Assembly: GCF_050337045.1 (NCBI RefSeq)
Contig: NZ_JAKJSO010000010.1
Coordinates: 310,001-374,000 of the forward strand
Direction: 5' to 3'
Origin: Photobacterium kagoshimensis
GTDB lineage: Bacteria > Pseudomonadota > Gammaproteobacteria > Enterobacterales > Vibrionaceae
DNA length: 64,000 bases
Below, one piece after another: positions 43,779-53,447 of the stretch. Each line of letters opens with the position of its first letter. Within the stretch, counting starts at the first letter, position 1. The translations under genes were made by a program, and so were the position numbers. Below the pieces are notes generated by a model. That model saw only the letters and a program-made list of their open reading frames with translations. It searched no databases and had not been told where the DNA came from.

Positions 43779-43969
43779 TCAAACGAAGGGGATTTTAAGT
43801 AAGCTTCTACTGGGGTAGATTCTTGTTCATTATTAATAAGTAATTCTTGATACTCGCGTAAAAAACACTCTCGTGTTTGCGCTATGTGTTCAAGCGCTTG
43901 CAATCTTATTTTGTTATGACAGTGTTTTTTATCTTTCATAATCGAATAATTCGCAAGCAGTTTCGACAT
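43775..43969 (-). CDS. Possible small protein, convergent with modE
   Basis: A 64-codon frame ends four bases inside modE on the opposite strand. It looks protein-like (KIRLQALEHIAQTRECFLRE, charged and helical) but has no ribosome site and no recognised family, so it may be spurious. Confidence 0.35.
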   Translation of the reverse strand: MSKLLANYSIMKDKKHCHNKIRLQALEHIAQTRECFLREYQELLINNEQESTPVEAYLKSPSFD

Positions 43970-44477
43970 TGATATTTAGCACTACATAAGAACTTTTCCC
44001 ACCAATGCCGCTTCACCTTTACTACACTGCTACAATCACATTTCTCGCACATACCGCTACTTACAACCTGTTCTACAACTATAAAGACTAAATCGCGCAC
44101 AATGAGCACGCCGTACTATTAATAGTTTACACAGTAAAACATCGAGTGATACCAAACTCACTGCTTATTTTGACGCTAATCAAAAATTGTAAAACTTTGA
44201 ATTAATTCGCGTTTTGAAATAAATCATTAGTGGAATAATTTGACCCATTTACCCTGTATTTCATTCAAAGTTGAAGCAATAAAAGTTAAATAGGAGCGCA
44301 AGATTAGACCAATCTAGCTAAGTGAGAGTTCAAGCACTAGCGCAGCTAAAAGTACGTATAACAAGGCAAAATTGCACTTATTATCTGAATTCAAGACTTA
44401 GTTAAATTGGCTCAGCTCTTCGGTAATGGCATGAGTACTAGAAGGGGGCTGTTTATTTACGAGGAATAACAACTCTT
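43970..44477. other. Intergenic region without a visible gene
   Basis: About 500 bases show no convincing frame or known RNA. Confidence 0.5.
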
Positions 44478-44738
44478 TTAATCACGCTGACCAGATTTTA
44501 AGCATAAGCCAGAAAAAGGGCTGTAGCCTTCTCCACGCAGTAAACATTGCTCAAACTTCTTGTAGTCAGTGTATTGCGACAAAATTAATAACAGTACAGA
44601 TAATATAAGCCCTATCACGGCACCGACTGATAACCATGAGATCTTCTTTTTCATTCCATACACTAACGCCACCATAGAAATAGGTGCAACAGTTAATGCA
44701 ATGACCCATACATTCACAGTTAAAGCGAGAATCGACAC
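44478..44738 (-). CDS. Small membrane protein, two predicted transmembrane segments
   Basis: The 86-residue frame from GTG 44738 has two hydrophobic segments (ILALTVNVWVIALTVAPISM and VGAVIGLILSVLLLIL) separated by a basic loop (GMKKKISW), and a C-terminal tail with two cysteines (EQCLLRGEGYSPFSGLCLKS). The ribosome site is a modest AAGAAAA. I do not recognise a family. Confidence 0.5.
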   Translation of the reverse strand: MSILALTVNVWVIALTVAPISMVALVYGMKKKISWLSVGAVIGLILSVLLLILSQYTDYKKFEQCLLRGEGYSPFSGLCLKSGQRD

Positions 44739-45067
44739 GTTTTCTTGACCAAATTTAAATCACGAACCATAGCAATGAACAAGCGTTCATTCAGAAGCAG
44801 AATAATAATCGCTTTTTGCTACAACAAGCAAAGCATGAATCAGATATTTTCAAAGCTTTACATTACTCGGACATAAGTTCTGCTCAGCCTCCTTAATAAA
44901 CCAAACTCGTAAGCAATAATAACCTTGTCGCATATGCGCACCCAAACTGGATTATAGACAGCTGTGAGCTTTATCGCTTTTTATTGCTTGCAAGCATTTC
45001 AAATTCGATCAATCTCACACTTTGTTACCAAATCAAGTGCAAACCAGCCCTTTTATCTCTACATTTC

Positions 45068-45103
45068 AGCCATCGAAACGTTTGCGTAAACGTTTCGATG
45101 GCT
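45068..45103. promoter_or_regulatory. rbsR binding site: 36-bp palindromic operator of the rbs operon (candidate RbsR site)
   Basis: The arms AGCCATCGAAACGTTT (45068-45083) and its exact complement (45088-45103) surround GCGT. GAAACGTTT is a LacI-family half-site, here arranged twice, and the site lies about 80 bases before rbsD. RbsR, encoded at the end of the operon, is the likely ligand-responsive repressor. Confidence 0.75.
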
Positions 45104-45184
45104 AAAATTCAATTTGACGTGTTACACGATATTCCAAGAAAACATGTTAGAGCATCACCACTTTTTATAATTAAGGTGCACCTC

Positions 45185-45604
45185 ATGAAAAAAAACGCAC
45201 TCATCAATGCCGAGCTGTCATACGTAATTGCCACACTTGGCCACACTGATGAAATTACAATTTGCGATGCAGGCTTACCCATTCCAGACGAAGCACAACG
45301 CATCGATTTAGCTTTAATTCCGGGTGTTCCAACCTTTATTGCCACGGTAAAAGCCGTGTTGGGTGAGATGCAAATCGAAGGCGTCATCATTGCAGAAGAA
45401 TTTAAAACTGTTAGCCCAGAACACCACACAGCACTCATTGAGCTGATTCAAAACGAACAAGCGTTATGTGGCAAAACTATCGCCATCAACTACATTCCAC
45501 ACGAAGCATTCAAAGTGCACACGCAAAACAGTAAAGCTGTGGTTCGTACTGGTGAATGCACCCCTTATGCCAACGTGATTTTTCAATCTGGTGTTGTCTT
45601 TTAA
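45185..45604 (+). CDS. rbsD: D-ribose pyranase RbsD
   Basis: The 139-residue protein matches RbsD (MKKNALINAELSYVIATLGH, ICDAGLPIPDEAQRIDLAL, and GECTPYANVIFQSGVVF at the C-terminus), which interconverts pyranose and furanose forms of ribose. The start at 45185 has an AAGGTG site and gives the family length; a longer frame from 44984 would run through the operator and is rejected. It is the first gene of rbsDACBKR. Confidence 0.95.
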   Translation: MKKNALINAELSYVIATLGHTDEITICDAGLPIPDEAQRIDLALIPGVPTFIATVKAVLGEMQIEGVIIAEEFKTVSPEHHTALIELIQNEQALCGKTIAINYIPHEAFKVHTQNSKAVVRTGECTPYANVIFQSGVVF

Positions 45605-45666
45605 GTCGCATGCGCTTTTAAGCCACTTATTTGCTAGCAGCTAAATTGAAACCGTAAGGAACGAAC

Positions 45667-47181
45667 ATGAATCAGCCAATCTTAGAGCTACAGGGCATTG
45701 AGAAAGCCTTCCCAGGTGTAAAAGCCTTGGATCATGCTTGTCTGAATGTCTACCCCGGAAAAGTCATGGCGCTGATGGGTGAAAATGGTGCGGGTAAATC
45801 CACACTGATGAAGGTGCTAACCGGTATTTATACCATGGATAGCGGTGAAATCCGCTACCAAGGCAAACCAGTTAACTTCAATGGGCCTCGCCACTCTCAA
45901 GAAGCTGGTATCAGCATCATTCACCAAGAATTGAACCTGATCCCTGAACTGACTATTGCAGAAAACATCTTCCTTGGCCGTGAAAAAACCAATGCCTTTG
46001 GGGGCATAAAATGGGCAGAGATGTACCGCGAAGCCGATGCGCTGCTTAAACGTTTAAATGTGAAGCACCACTCGCGCCAATTATTAGGCGAATTGAGCTT
46101 AGGTGAACAACAAATGGTTGAGATAGCCAAAGCGCTGTCGTTTAAATCTCAAGTCATCATCATGGATGAACCAACCGACGCCCTCACCGACACAGAAACT
46201 GAATCACTATTTAAAGTGATTAACGAATTACGCGATGAAGGCTGTGGCATTGTTTATATCTCTCACCGCCTAAAAGAAATCTTTGAAATTTGTGATGACA
46301 TTACGGTACTCCGTGACGGTAAATTCATTGGCCAATGTGTCGTCGCAGAAACCAACGAAGATGGTTTGATTGAGATGATGGTAGGCCGCCGCTTAGACGA
46401 GCAATACCCACGCATTGACGTCACGCACGGTACCACTTGCCTTGAAGTTAAAAACCTCACAGGCTCGGGGATTCACGATGTCTCTTTCAAACTTGACCGT
46501 GGCGAAATCCTTGGTGTTTCAGGCTTGATGGGTGCGGGCCGTACAGAGCTGATGAAAGTGATTTATGGCGCACTACAAAGCGAGTCCGGTGAGATTAAGC
46601 TTGATGGCAAAAAAATCAATCCAATCAGCCCACAAGATGGCCTAGCAAACGGCATTGCCTATATTTCTGAAGACCGTAAAGGTGACGGCTTAGTCCTTGG
46701 CTTATCGGTGAAAGAAAACATGTCGTTATGCTCGCTGGAGCAACTATCTAAAGGTGTTCAACTTAATCATTACGATGAAGTCACCGCAGTGGAAGATTTC
46801 ATTCGCCTCTTCAATATCAAAACACCAACACGAGACCAAATCATTGGCAACTTATCGGGTGGTAACCAACAGAAAGTCGCGATTGCTAAAGGCTTAATGA
46901 CCCGCCCTAAAGTGCTGATCCTTGATGAGCCAACTCGCGGTGTTGATGTAGGTGCGAAAAAAGAGATTTATCAACTTATTAACCAATTTAAAGCTGAAGG
47001 CATGAGCATCATTTTAGTGTCGTCAGAAATGCCAGAAGTTCTCGGCATGAGTGACCGCATTATGGTTATGCACGAAGGCCGCATTAGCGGTGAATTTATG
47101 GCAAACGATGCCGATCAAGAAAAATTACTGGCCTGCGCTGTTGGTAAAACCATTGCGCAGAACGATGAGGTAACAGCATGA
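45667..47181 (+). CDS. rbsA: Ribose ABC transporter, ATP-binding protein RbsA
   Basis: The 504-residue protein has two ABC halves, as RbsA does. The first has GENGAGKST (residues 38-46) and LSLGEQQMVEIAKAL; the second has SGLMGAGRTELM and LSGGNQQKVAIAKGLM. It powers ribose import through RbsC. It overlaps rbsC by four bases (ATGA). Confidence 0.96.
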   Translation: MNQPILELQGIEKAFPGVKALDHACLNVYPGKVMALMGENGAGKSTLMKVLTGIYTMDSGEIRYQGKPVNFNGPRHSQEAGISIIHQELNLIPELTIAENIFLGREKTNAFGGIKWAEMYREADALLKRLNVKHHSRQLLGELSLGEQQMVEIAKALSFKSQVIIMDEPTDALTDTETESLFKVINELRDEGCGIVYISHRLKEIFEICDDITVLRDGKFIGQCVVAETNEDGLIEMMVGRRLDEQYPRIDVTHGTTCLEVKNLTGSGIHDVSFKLDRGEILGVSGLMGAGRTELMKVIYGALQSESGEIKLDGKKINPISPQDGLANGIAYISEDRKGDGLVLGLSVKENMSLCSLEQLSKGVQLNHYDEVTAVEDFIRLFNIKTPTRDQIIGNLSGGNQQKVAIAKGLMTRPKVLILDEPTRGVDVGAKKEIYQLINQFKAEGMSIILVSSEMPEVLGMSDRIMVMHEGRISGEFMANDADQEKLLACAVGKTIAQNDEVTA

Positions 47182-48170
47182 GCAGCAAGGCGATGAACAA
47201 AGAACAAACACCAACCACAGGCTCAGCAAACAAGCTGTTCACCAAAGAGTGGTTAATCGAGCAAAAATCATTGATCGCACTGATCTTACTGATCGTTGTC
47301 GTATCATTTTTGAACCCTAACTTTTTCACTGTCGACAATATTTTAAACATTCTGCGCCAAACCTCAGTGAATGCCATCATTGCTGTGGGTATGACGCTGG
47401 TTATCTTAACGGCGGGGATTGATTTAAGCGTCGGTTCGGTATTAGCCCTGTGTGGCGCATTTGCCGCTACCATGATTGGCATGGAAATGCCGGTTATTAT
47501 TGCGGTGCCAACGGCATTACTCGCCGGTGCTGCTTTAGGTGCTATCAGCGGTATGATTATCGCCAAAGGTAAAGTCCAAGCCTTTATCGCGACCTTGGTA
47601 ACCATGACATTACTGCGCGGCGTGACCATGGTGTACACCGATGGCCGTCCTATCTCTACTGGCTTTACAGACGTTGCAGACTCATTTGCATGGTTTGGTA
47701 CAGGTTACGCTATGGGTATCCCTGTTCCAATCTGGTTAATGGTTATCGTATTCGCTTCTGTCTGGTACCTACTTAACCACACTCGTTTTGGTCGTTACAT
47801 CTACGCACTAGGTGGCAACGAATCAGCAACTCGCCTTTCTGGCATCAACGTAGATCGCGTCAAGATTGGCGTCTACGCAATCTGCGGCCTATTGGCAGCA
47901 CTAGCAGGCATTATCGTCACATCTCGTTTGTCTTCGGCTCAACCTACTGCAGGTATGGGGTACGAACTGGATGCGATTGCAGCTGTTGTACTTGGCGGTA
48001 CTAGCCTTGCTGGTGGTAAAGGTCGAATCATGGGTACCTTAATTGGTGCACTGATCATCGGCTTCCTTAACAACGCACTAAACCTGTTAGACGTGTCTTC
48101 GTACTACCAAATGATTGCTAAAGCAGTGGTTATCTTGCTGGCAGTACTGGTCGATAACAAAAATAAGTAA
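47178..48170 (+). CDS. rbsC: Ribose ABC transporter permease RbsC
   Basis: The 330-residue inner-membrane protein has the RbsC/XylH pattern (NVNAIIAVGMTLVILTAGIDL-like segment followed by SVGSVLALCGAFAATMIG, and AAVVLGGTSLAGGKGRIMGT). It starts within the end of rbsA. A GC-rich hairpin follows it before rbsB. Confidence 0.96.
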   Translation: MSSKAMNKEQTPTTGSANKLFTKEWLIEQKSLIALILLIVVVSFLNPNFFTVDNILNILRQTSVNAIIAVGMTLVILTAGIDLSVGSVLALCGAFAATMIGMEMPVIIAVPTALLAGAALGAISGMIIAKGKVQAFIATLVTMTLLRGVTMVYTDGRPISTGFTDVADSFAWFGTGYAMGIPVPIWLMVIVFASVWYLLNHTRFGRYIYALGGNESATRLSGINVDRVKIGVYAICGLLAALAGIIVTSRLSSAQPTAGMGYELDAIAAVVLGGTSLAGGKGRIMGTLIGALIIGFLNNALNLLDVSSYYQMIAKAVVILLAVLVDNKNK

Positions 48171-48201
48171 CACTTGAATCTTTTTAATCTTTGACTGAAA
48201 C

Positions 48202-48237
48202 ACCGGGCGGCGTTCCCCCCTGATGTCGCCGCTCGGT
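48202..48237 (+). other. Intercistronic hairpin between rbsC and rbsB
   Basis: ACCGGGCGGCG and CGCCGCTCGGT form an 11-bp stem with one mismatch. It has no T run. Such elements often protect upstream or downstream mRNA, which would let the binding protein be made in excess. Confidence 0.6.
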
Positions 48238-48267
48238 ACCCTGACCTGAAACTAAAAGGAATACAGA

Positions 48268-49146
48268 ATGAAAAAGTTAGCAACCCTAATCTCAGCGGCA
48301 GTGCTGTCAGCGTCATTCAGCACTACAGCATCAGCACAAGACACCATGGCAATGGTTGTTTCTACGCTGAACAACCCATTCTTCGTGACAATGAAAGAAG
48401 GTGCTGAAGCAAAAGCCAAAGAGCTAGGTTATGAACTCATTGTTCTTGATTCTCAAAACGATCCAAGTAAAGAGCTTTCTAACATTGAAGACCTTACTGT
48501 TCGTGGCGTGAAAGCAATTCTGATTAACCCTACAGATTCAGACGCTGTTTCTAACGCCATTCGCATGGCAAACCGCTCTAAAATCCCAGTCCTTACACTA
48601 GACCGTGGCGCTAGCCGTGGTGAAGTCGTAAGTCACATTGCATCAGACAACGTTGCCGGTGGTGAAATGGCGGGTAAATTCATCATGGAAAAAGTGGGCG
48701 AAAAAGCACGCGTTATCCAACTTGAAGGTATTGCTGGTACTTCTGCGGCACGCGAGCGTGGCGAAGGTTTCATGAAGGCTGTTAACGGTGGAGGCATGGA
48801 TTTACTTGCTAGCCAACCTGCTGATTTTGACCGTACGAAAGGCCTTAACGTGATGGAAAACATGCTAGCGGCGAACCCAGATGTTCAAGCCGTATTTGCC
48901 CAAAACGATGAAATGGCATTAGGTGCACTGCGTGCAGTTCAAGCATCAGGTAAAGACGTACTGATTGTTGGTTTCGATGGTACAGAAGACGGTGTTGCTG
49001 CTGTTAAACGTGGCATCCTAGGTGCAACTGTCGCACAACAACCAGACCTGATTGGCGCGCTAGGCGTAGAAACGGCGGTTAAAGTGCTTAAAGGTGAAAA
49101 AGTGGATGCTTATATCCCTGTCGACCTGAAAGTTGTGACTAAGTAA
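48268..49146 (+). CDS. rbsB: Ribose-binding periplasmic protein RbsB
   Basis: The 292-residue precursor has a signal peptide ending ...SFSTTASAQD and the RbsB fold (DTMAMVVSTLNNPFFVTMKEG, ILINPTDSDAVSNAI, LEGIAGTSAARERGEGF, VFAQNDEMALGALRAV). It captures ribose for RbsAC. The AAAGGA site is close to the ATG. Confidence 0.96.
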   Translation: MKKLATLISAAVLSASFSTTASAQDTMAMVVSTLNNPFFVTMKEGAEAKAKELGYELIVLDSQNDPSKELSNIEDLTVRGVKAILINPTDSDAVSNAIRMANRSKIPVLTLDRGASRGEVVSHIASDNVAGGEMAGKFIMEKVGEKARVIQLEGIAGTSAARERGEGFMKAVNGGGMDLLASQPADFDRTKGLNVMENMLAANPDVQAVFAQNDEMALGALRAVQASGKDVLIVGFDGTEDGVAAVKRGILGATVAQQPDLIGALGVETAVKVLKGEKVDAYIPVDLKVVTK

Positions 49147-49161
49147 TCACGCCTAACAATA

Positions 49162-49191
49162 TGAGGAGAAGAGCTACCATGCTTCTCCTCA
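49162..49191 (+). other. Hairpin after rbsB
   Basis: TGAGGAGAAG and CTTCTCCTCA form a perfect 10-bp stem 16 bases after the rbsB stop, followed by ATTTAT. It may be a partial terminator that lowers rbsK and rbsR expression. Confidence 0.6.
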
Positions 49192-49331
49192 ATTTATCAG
49201 CGACCCAGCGCTGATTCACACCAAAGACAAATAACCAGCCCAACAAAATTCATCGTTTAGCGCACTCGTTAACCCATGCATTTTGACCGCCATAACACTA
49301 TTGGCTCAAGTAGAAACAAAAAGGTCTCGAT

Positions 49332-50252
49332 ATGAATAAGTTAGTTGTTCTAGGTAGCGTTAACGCTGATCACGTTCTTCAAGTGGCATCTTTTCCTCGC
49401 CCTGGCGAAACGCTACACGGCCACAGTTACTCGGTTATTCCTGGTGGTAAAGGCGCAAACCAAGCCGTTGCAGCAGCACGTTTAGGGGCTGATATCGCTT
49501 TTATTGCTTGCGTGGGTGATGACAGCTTTGGCATTACTATTCGTGAAGCCTTTGCCAATGATGGCATCAACACCGAAGCCGTTTTGATTGAAGAAGCCAC
49601 GCCAACAGGGATCGCAATGATCCAAGTGGCAGCCACGGGTGAAAATAGCATTTGTATCTCAGCAGAAGCTAACGCGTGTTTAACACCAGCACGTCTTGCA
49701 CCACACCACGCGTTAATCTCGAATGCCGATACCTTGCTAATGCAACTTGAAACGCCAGTGGAAACCATCGAAGCTGCAGCGCGTGTGGCGAAAGAAGCCA
49801 ACACCAAGGTGGTACTCAATCCTGCACCTGCGCAAACATTAAGTGATGACTTATTGCAACTTGTTGATATGATTACGCCTAACGAAACGGAAGCGGAATT
49901 ATTAACGGGCATAAAAGTGGTTGATATGGCCTCTGCGCAGCAAGCTGCGGACGTCTTACATAAGAAAGGCATCCCAACAGTCATGATTACGCTGGGTAGC
50001 CAAGGTGTTTGGGTAAGTCAGCAAGGTCAAGGTGAGCAAGTCGCTGGTTTTCGCGTAGAAGCAACGGATACAACGGCAGCCGGTGATACCTTTAATGGTG
50101 CGCTATTAACAGGCCTGCAAGAAGGTAAAAGCTTAAATGATGCCATTCGCTTTGCCCATGCTGCTGCCGCTATTTCAGTCACCCGTTTAGGCGCGCAGAC
50201 ATCAATACCACACCGTCATGAAGTAAAACGTTTCTTACTTGAACACAGTTAA
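49332..50252 (+). CDS. rbsK: Ribokinase RbsK
   Basis: The 306-residue PfkB-family kinase has VVLGSVNADHVLQV at the start, GGKGANQAVAAARLGAD, and the catalytic anion hole TTAAGDTFNGALLTGL. It phosphorylates ribose to ribose 5-phosphate. It follows rbsB by 185 bases, including a hairpin. Confidence 0.96.
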   Translation: MNKLVVLGSVNADHVLQVASFPRPGETLHGHSYSVIPGGKGANQAVAAARLGADIAFIACVGDDSFGITIREAFANDGINTEAVLIEEATPTGIAMIQVAATGENSICISAEANACLTPARLAPHHALISNADTLLMQLETPVETIEAAARVAKEANTKVVLNPAPAQTLSDDLLQLVDMITPNETEAELLTGIKVVDMASAQQAADVLHKKGIPTVMITLGSQGVWVSQQGQGEQVAGFRVEATDTTAAGDTFNGALLTGLQEGKSLNDAIRFAHAAAAISVTRLGAQTSIPHRHEVKRFLLEHS

Positions 50253-50306
50253 TTCATCCCCTAGCCCTGTGAAAACGCAGGGCTAAAACACATACAGGGA
50301 CATCGT

Positions 50307-51314
50307 ATGGCGACCATTAAAGATGTTGCGAAACATGCAGGAGTATCTACCTCCACCGTCAGCCACGTACTCAATAAAACACGATTTGTCAGTGAAGATA
50401 TTTCTACGCGTGTTCGTGCAGCCGTTGAAGAACTCAGCTACGCCCCATCAGCATTAGCACGCAGCCTTAAGGTTAATCACACCCGTACCTTCGGCATGCT
50501 GGTAACTACTTCGACCAACCCCTTCTTTGGTGAAGTTGTGAAAGGCGTTGAACGCCGCTGCTACGAACAAGGTTACAACCTTATTTTATGTAACACCGAA
50601 GGCGACTTAGAGCGCATGCATTCCAACCTCGATATGCTATTACAAAAGCGTGTTGATGGCCTTTTATTGATGTGCAGTGAAGTTGAAACCAACGCCTTTG
50701 ATTTATTCTCCCGTCACCAGCCCGTACCAACTGTGGTTATGGATTGGGGCCCGATTGATTTTCCAAGTGACAAAATACAAGATAACTCCCATCACGGCGG
50801 TTATTTAGCCACCACGCATTTAATTGCCCAAGGCCACACCAAAATCGGTTGTTTAACAGGACCGCTTGATAAGTTACCCGCTCAACAGCGTTTATCGGGT
50901 TTTGTACAAGCGATGGAAGAATCTGGCTTAACCATCAATAAAGACTGGATTGCTTCAGGCAACTTTGAGTGTGAAGGGGGCGAACAAGCCTTTAATACCA
51001 TTTGCCAAAACGGTGCGCTACCTACTGCACTATTTGTCTGTAATGACATGATGGCAATGGGGGTTATTAATACCGCCCATAAAAAAGGTATTTCTGTACC
51101 TGACGATCTTTCAATTGTGGGTTACGATGATATTAAGCTCGCAAAATACATCACACCATCGCTAACTACGATTCATCAGCCCAAGCATCGTTTAGGTCAG
51201 CAAGCGGTTGATACACTACTAGATAAGATTAATCACAAAACCACCTCGAATAAAGTGATTCAACTAGAGCCAACTTTGGTCGAGCGAGACAGTGTCAAAA
51301 GTTTGGTTAGCTAA
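50307..51314 (+). CDS. rbsR: LacI-family ribose operon repressor RbsR
   Basis: The 335-residue protein has the LacI helix-turn-helix (ATIKDVAKHAGVSTSTVSHVL) and a periplasmic-binding-protein-like effector domain. It ends the operon and is likely to bind the palindrome at 45068-45103 and to be released by ribose. Confidence 0.95.
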   Translation: MATIKDVAKHAGVSTSTVSHVLNKTRFVSEDISTRVRAAVEELSYAPSALARSLKVNHTRTFGMLVTTSTNPFFGEVVKGVERRCYEQGYNLILCNTEGDLERMHSNLDMLLQKRVDGLLLMCSEVETNAFDLFSRHQPVPTVVMDWGPIDFPSDKIQDNSHHGGYLATTHLIAQGHTKIGCLTGPLDKLPAQQRLSGFVQAMEESGLTINKDWIASGNFECEGGEQAFNTICQNGALPTALFVCNDMMAMGVINTAHKKGISVPDDLSIVGYDDIKLAKYITPSLTTIHQPKHRLGQQAVDTLLDKINHKTTSNKVIQLEPTLVERDSVKSLVS

Positions 51315-51427
51315 GTAAGCCAAGGAGCTCGAGTGAACGAAAGAGCCCCAGCCGGTTAATTAAATATAATTTCTTTCGCTTGCTCATACCCAAAGCAAGA
51401 CGAGATAATTTTCTTGCTGTTATCACC

Positions 51428-51453
51428 CCAAAGAGCGCCTCTGCGCTCTTTGG
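51428..51453. terminator. Hairpin between rbsR and the SDR gene
   Basis: CCAAAGAGCGC and GCGCTCTTTGG form an 11-bp stem with a 4-base loop between convergent genes. The T run is weak. Confidence 0.6.
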
Positions 51454-51475
51454 TATCTATTGTTTAACTATCTCG

Positions 51476-52210
51476 CTAAATAACCAAGCCGCCATCAATT
51501 TTTAACGTTTGACCGGTAATAAATGAAGCGTTATCACTCGCGAGAAAAAGTGCACCATTGGCGATATCTTGTGGTTTACCCATGCGCTTAAGTGGCGTTT
51601 TGGCTTTCATAAAATCGAGCACCTTCTCGGGTAAATCGACCGTCATTGGGGTTTCAACAAAGCCAGGGGCGATACAATTAGCACGCACTTGCGCGCCTTT
51701 ACGCGAGAACTCTTTTGCCCAACCTTTTGTCATGGCAATGACTCCCCCCTTGGTTGCGGCGTAATTTGTTTGGCCAATATTCCCATCTGTACCCACAACC
51801 GAAGACATGGTAATAATCGAGCCAATACCAGCAGCCATCATTAACGGTGCAACAGCTTGCGTCATATTGAAAACCCCTTTCAGGTTTACATCGGCAACCA
51901 TATCCCATTCATCTTCGGTCATTTTATCAATCAGGTTATCGCGGGTAATACCAGCATTATTAACCAAGACATCAACGGTGCCGAACTCCTCATGAATTTT
52001 TTCAATGAAATGGGCAATGGCAGGCCTATCACACACATTTAGCTCAATCGCGCGAACGTTTGAATACGTTTCTGTCAGATCTTGCATCGCTTTGGCGTTC
52101 ATATCACAAACAAACACCATTCTTGCGTCATTCTTAGCAAAAGTTTCAGCAATACAGCGGCCAATCCCCTGCGCAGCACCAGTCACAATACACACTTTGT
52201 TCGTTAGCAT
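51476..52210 (-). CDS. Short-chain dehydrogenase/reductase, FabG/PhaB-like
   Basis: The 244-residue protein has the SDR motifs TGAAQGIG (residues 10-17), NNAG and YAATKGG, with C-terminal ITGQTLKIDGG typical of 3-oxoacyl-ACP or acetoacetyl-CoA reductases. The LNVCDRPAIAHFIEKI region and 'RDNLIDKMTEDEWD' resemble acetoacetyl-CoA reductase. It is divergent from a LysR gene, which may regulate it. The exact substrate is undetermined. Confidence 0.85.
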   Translation of the reverse strand: MLTNKVCIVTGAAQGIGRCIAETFAKNDARMVFVCDMNAKAMQDLTETYSNVRAIELNVCDRPAIAHFIEKIHEEFGTVDVLVNNAGITRDNLIDKMTEDEWDMVADVNLKGVFNMTQAVAPLMMAAGIGSIITMSSVVGTDGNIGQTNYAATKGGVIAMTKGWAKEFSRKGAQVRANCIAPGFVETPMTVDLPEKVLDFMKAKTPLKRMGKPQDIANGALFLASDNASFITGQTLKIDGGLVI

Positions 52211-52490
52211 AACTCCATTCCTTAGGCGTAATTTAAAACAAGCGGTTCAAATACTTACAACGAGACATTTCTTATCATCTGATGATAGTTCAGTTATGCA
52301 ATTTAATTACCAACATTGCTGCAATTCAGATTTGCATATTTATTTCGAGTGAAGTTGCCGCTCAAGTTCACAGAGCTGAGATGAAATATTTTTGCAATAA
52401 GATGCATACCTCTTTTTTGGTATAGTAGCTTGGTGCCACTTGGATATGCCACTGTTATTCACAGCCTTTAACTGACCTATGGAAAGCAAA

Positions 52491-53447
52491 ATGTTAGACA
52501 AGGTAGTTTTTTTTCTTCACGTCATTCGGGCGGGATCACTCAGTACTGCCGCTAAGCAATACGGAATATCACCCTCGGCGGGCAGTCGTTGGCTCAATGA
52601 GCTCGAAGAGAATATGGGCGTAAGCTTAGTCAAACGAACTACTAGAAAAATCAGTCCAACTCAAGCAGGGCAACGTTTATTTGATCGCTTCAATCAAATC
52701 CACGGCCAGATCAACGACGTGTTTGATGAAGTACAAAACCTTAGCCATGAGGATCGCGGAACGATCCGTATCGCCAGTACACCGCTTTTTGCCAAACATT
52801 ACCTCTCGACAATCATAGGTGAATATGTGCAAATTCACCCTGATATCAACTTCCTCGTTATAGAGACAGCCTTCGATGTTGATCATACCCATGAGGTCGA
52901 TTTTGCTGTTCGTGCCAATGCAACCTATCGCGGATTTCAAGACAAAGACAGCTTGTTAGTCAAACGTACCTTACTACAAGAACCGCTCATTGCGTGCTGT
53001 TCACCGCACTATATTGAACAGTTTGGCGAACCCATTTATCCATTAGATCTTAAGCAGCACCTTTGTTTATACGCCACTACTTTAGTGGGCGGTAATAAAT
53101 GGATTTTCGAATTAAACGGTGAGTACAGCTCAATTGAGATCCCGCAAACTGTGGAGGCTGATGATAGCGAAATCTTACGAAATATTGCGATTGCCGGCGG
53201 TGGGATCGCCTATTTACCCTATTGCTTGATAGGAAAAGAGATTGCAGCAGGGAAACTCGAGCCAATATTGACCAACTATGCCACCAGCCAATTTGAACTA
53301 AGTTTATACTTCAAGCCACGCCGACACATGCCAACACGATGCGCCAATTTCAAAGAATACTTGGTTAAACGCACCCCAGAAATAGACCTAGAACGCAAGA
53401 AAGGAATGACTCATGCCAATGGCAAGCCATTTACGCAACTGGCTTAA
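52491..53447 (+). CDS. LysR-family transcriptional regulator
   Basis: The 318-residue protein begins MLDKVVFFLHVIRAGSLSTAAK, with the helix-turn-helix continuing ISPSAGSRWLNELEENMGVS, and ends in a substrate-binding domain. The ATG at 52491 has GGAAAG just before it and gives the usual LysR start; ATG 52479 would add four residues. It overlaps the esterase gene by 35 bases and is divergent from the SDR gene, so either may be its target. Confidence 0.87.
   Translation: MLDKVVFFLHVIRAGSLSTAAKQYGISPSAGSRWLNELEENMGVSLVKRTTRKISPTQAGQRLFDRFNQIHGQINDVFDEVQNLSHEDRGTIRIASTPLFAKHYLSTIIGEYVQIHPDINFLVIETAFDVDHTHEVDFAVRANATYRGFQDKDSLLVKRTLLQEPLIACCSPHYIEQFGEPIYPLDLKQHLCLYATTLVGGNKWIFELNGEYSSIEIPQTVEADDSEILRNIAIAGGGIAYLPYCLIGKEIAAGKLEPILTNYATSQFELSLYFKPRRHMPTRCANFKEYLVKRTPEIDLERKKGMTHANGKPFTQLA

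Noticed and set aside
44984..45184. An N-terminal extension of rbsD by 67 codons
   Set aside because: It crosses the RbsR palindrome, has no ribosome site, and RbsD proteins are about 139 residues long, which the start at 45185 gives.
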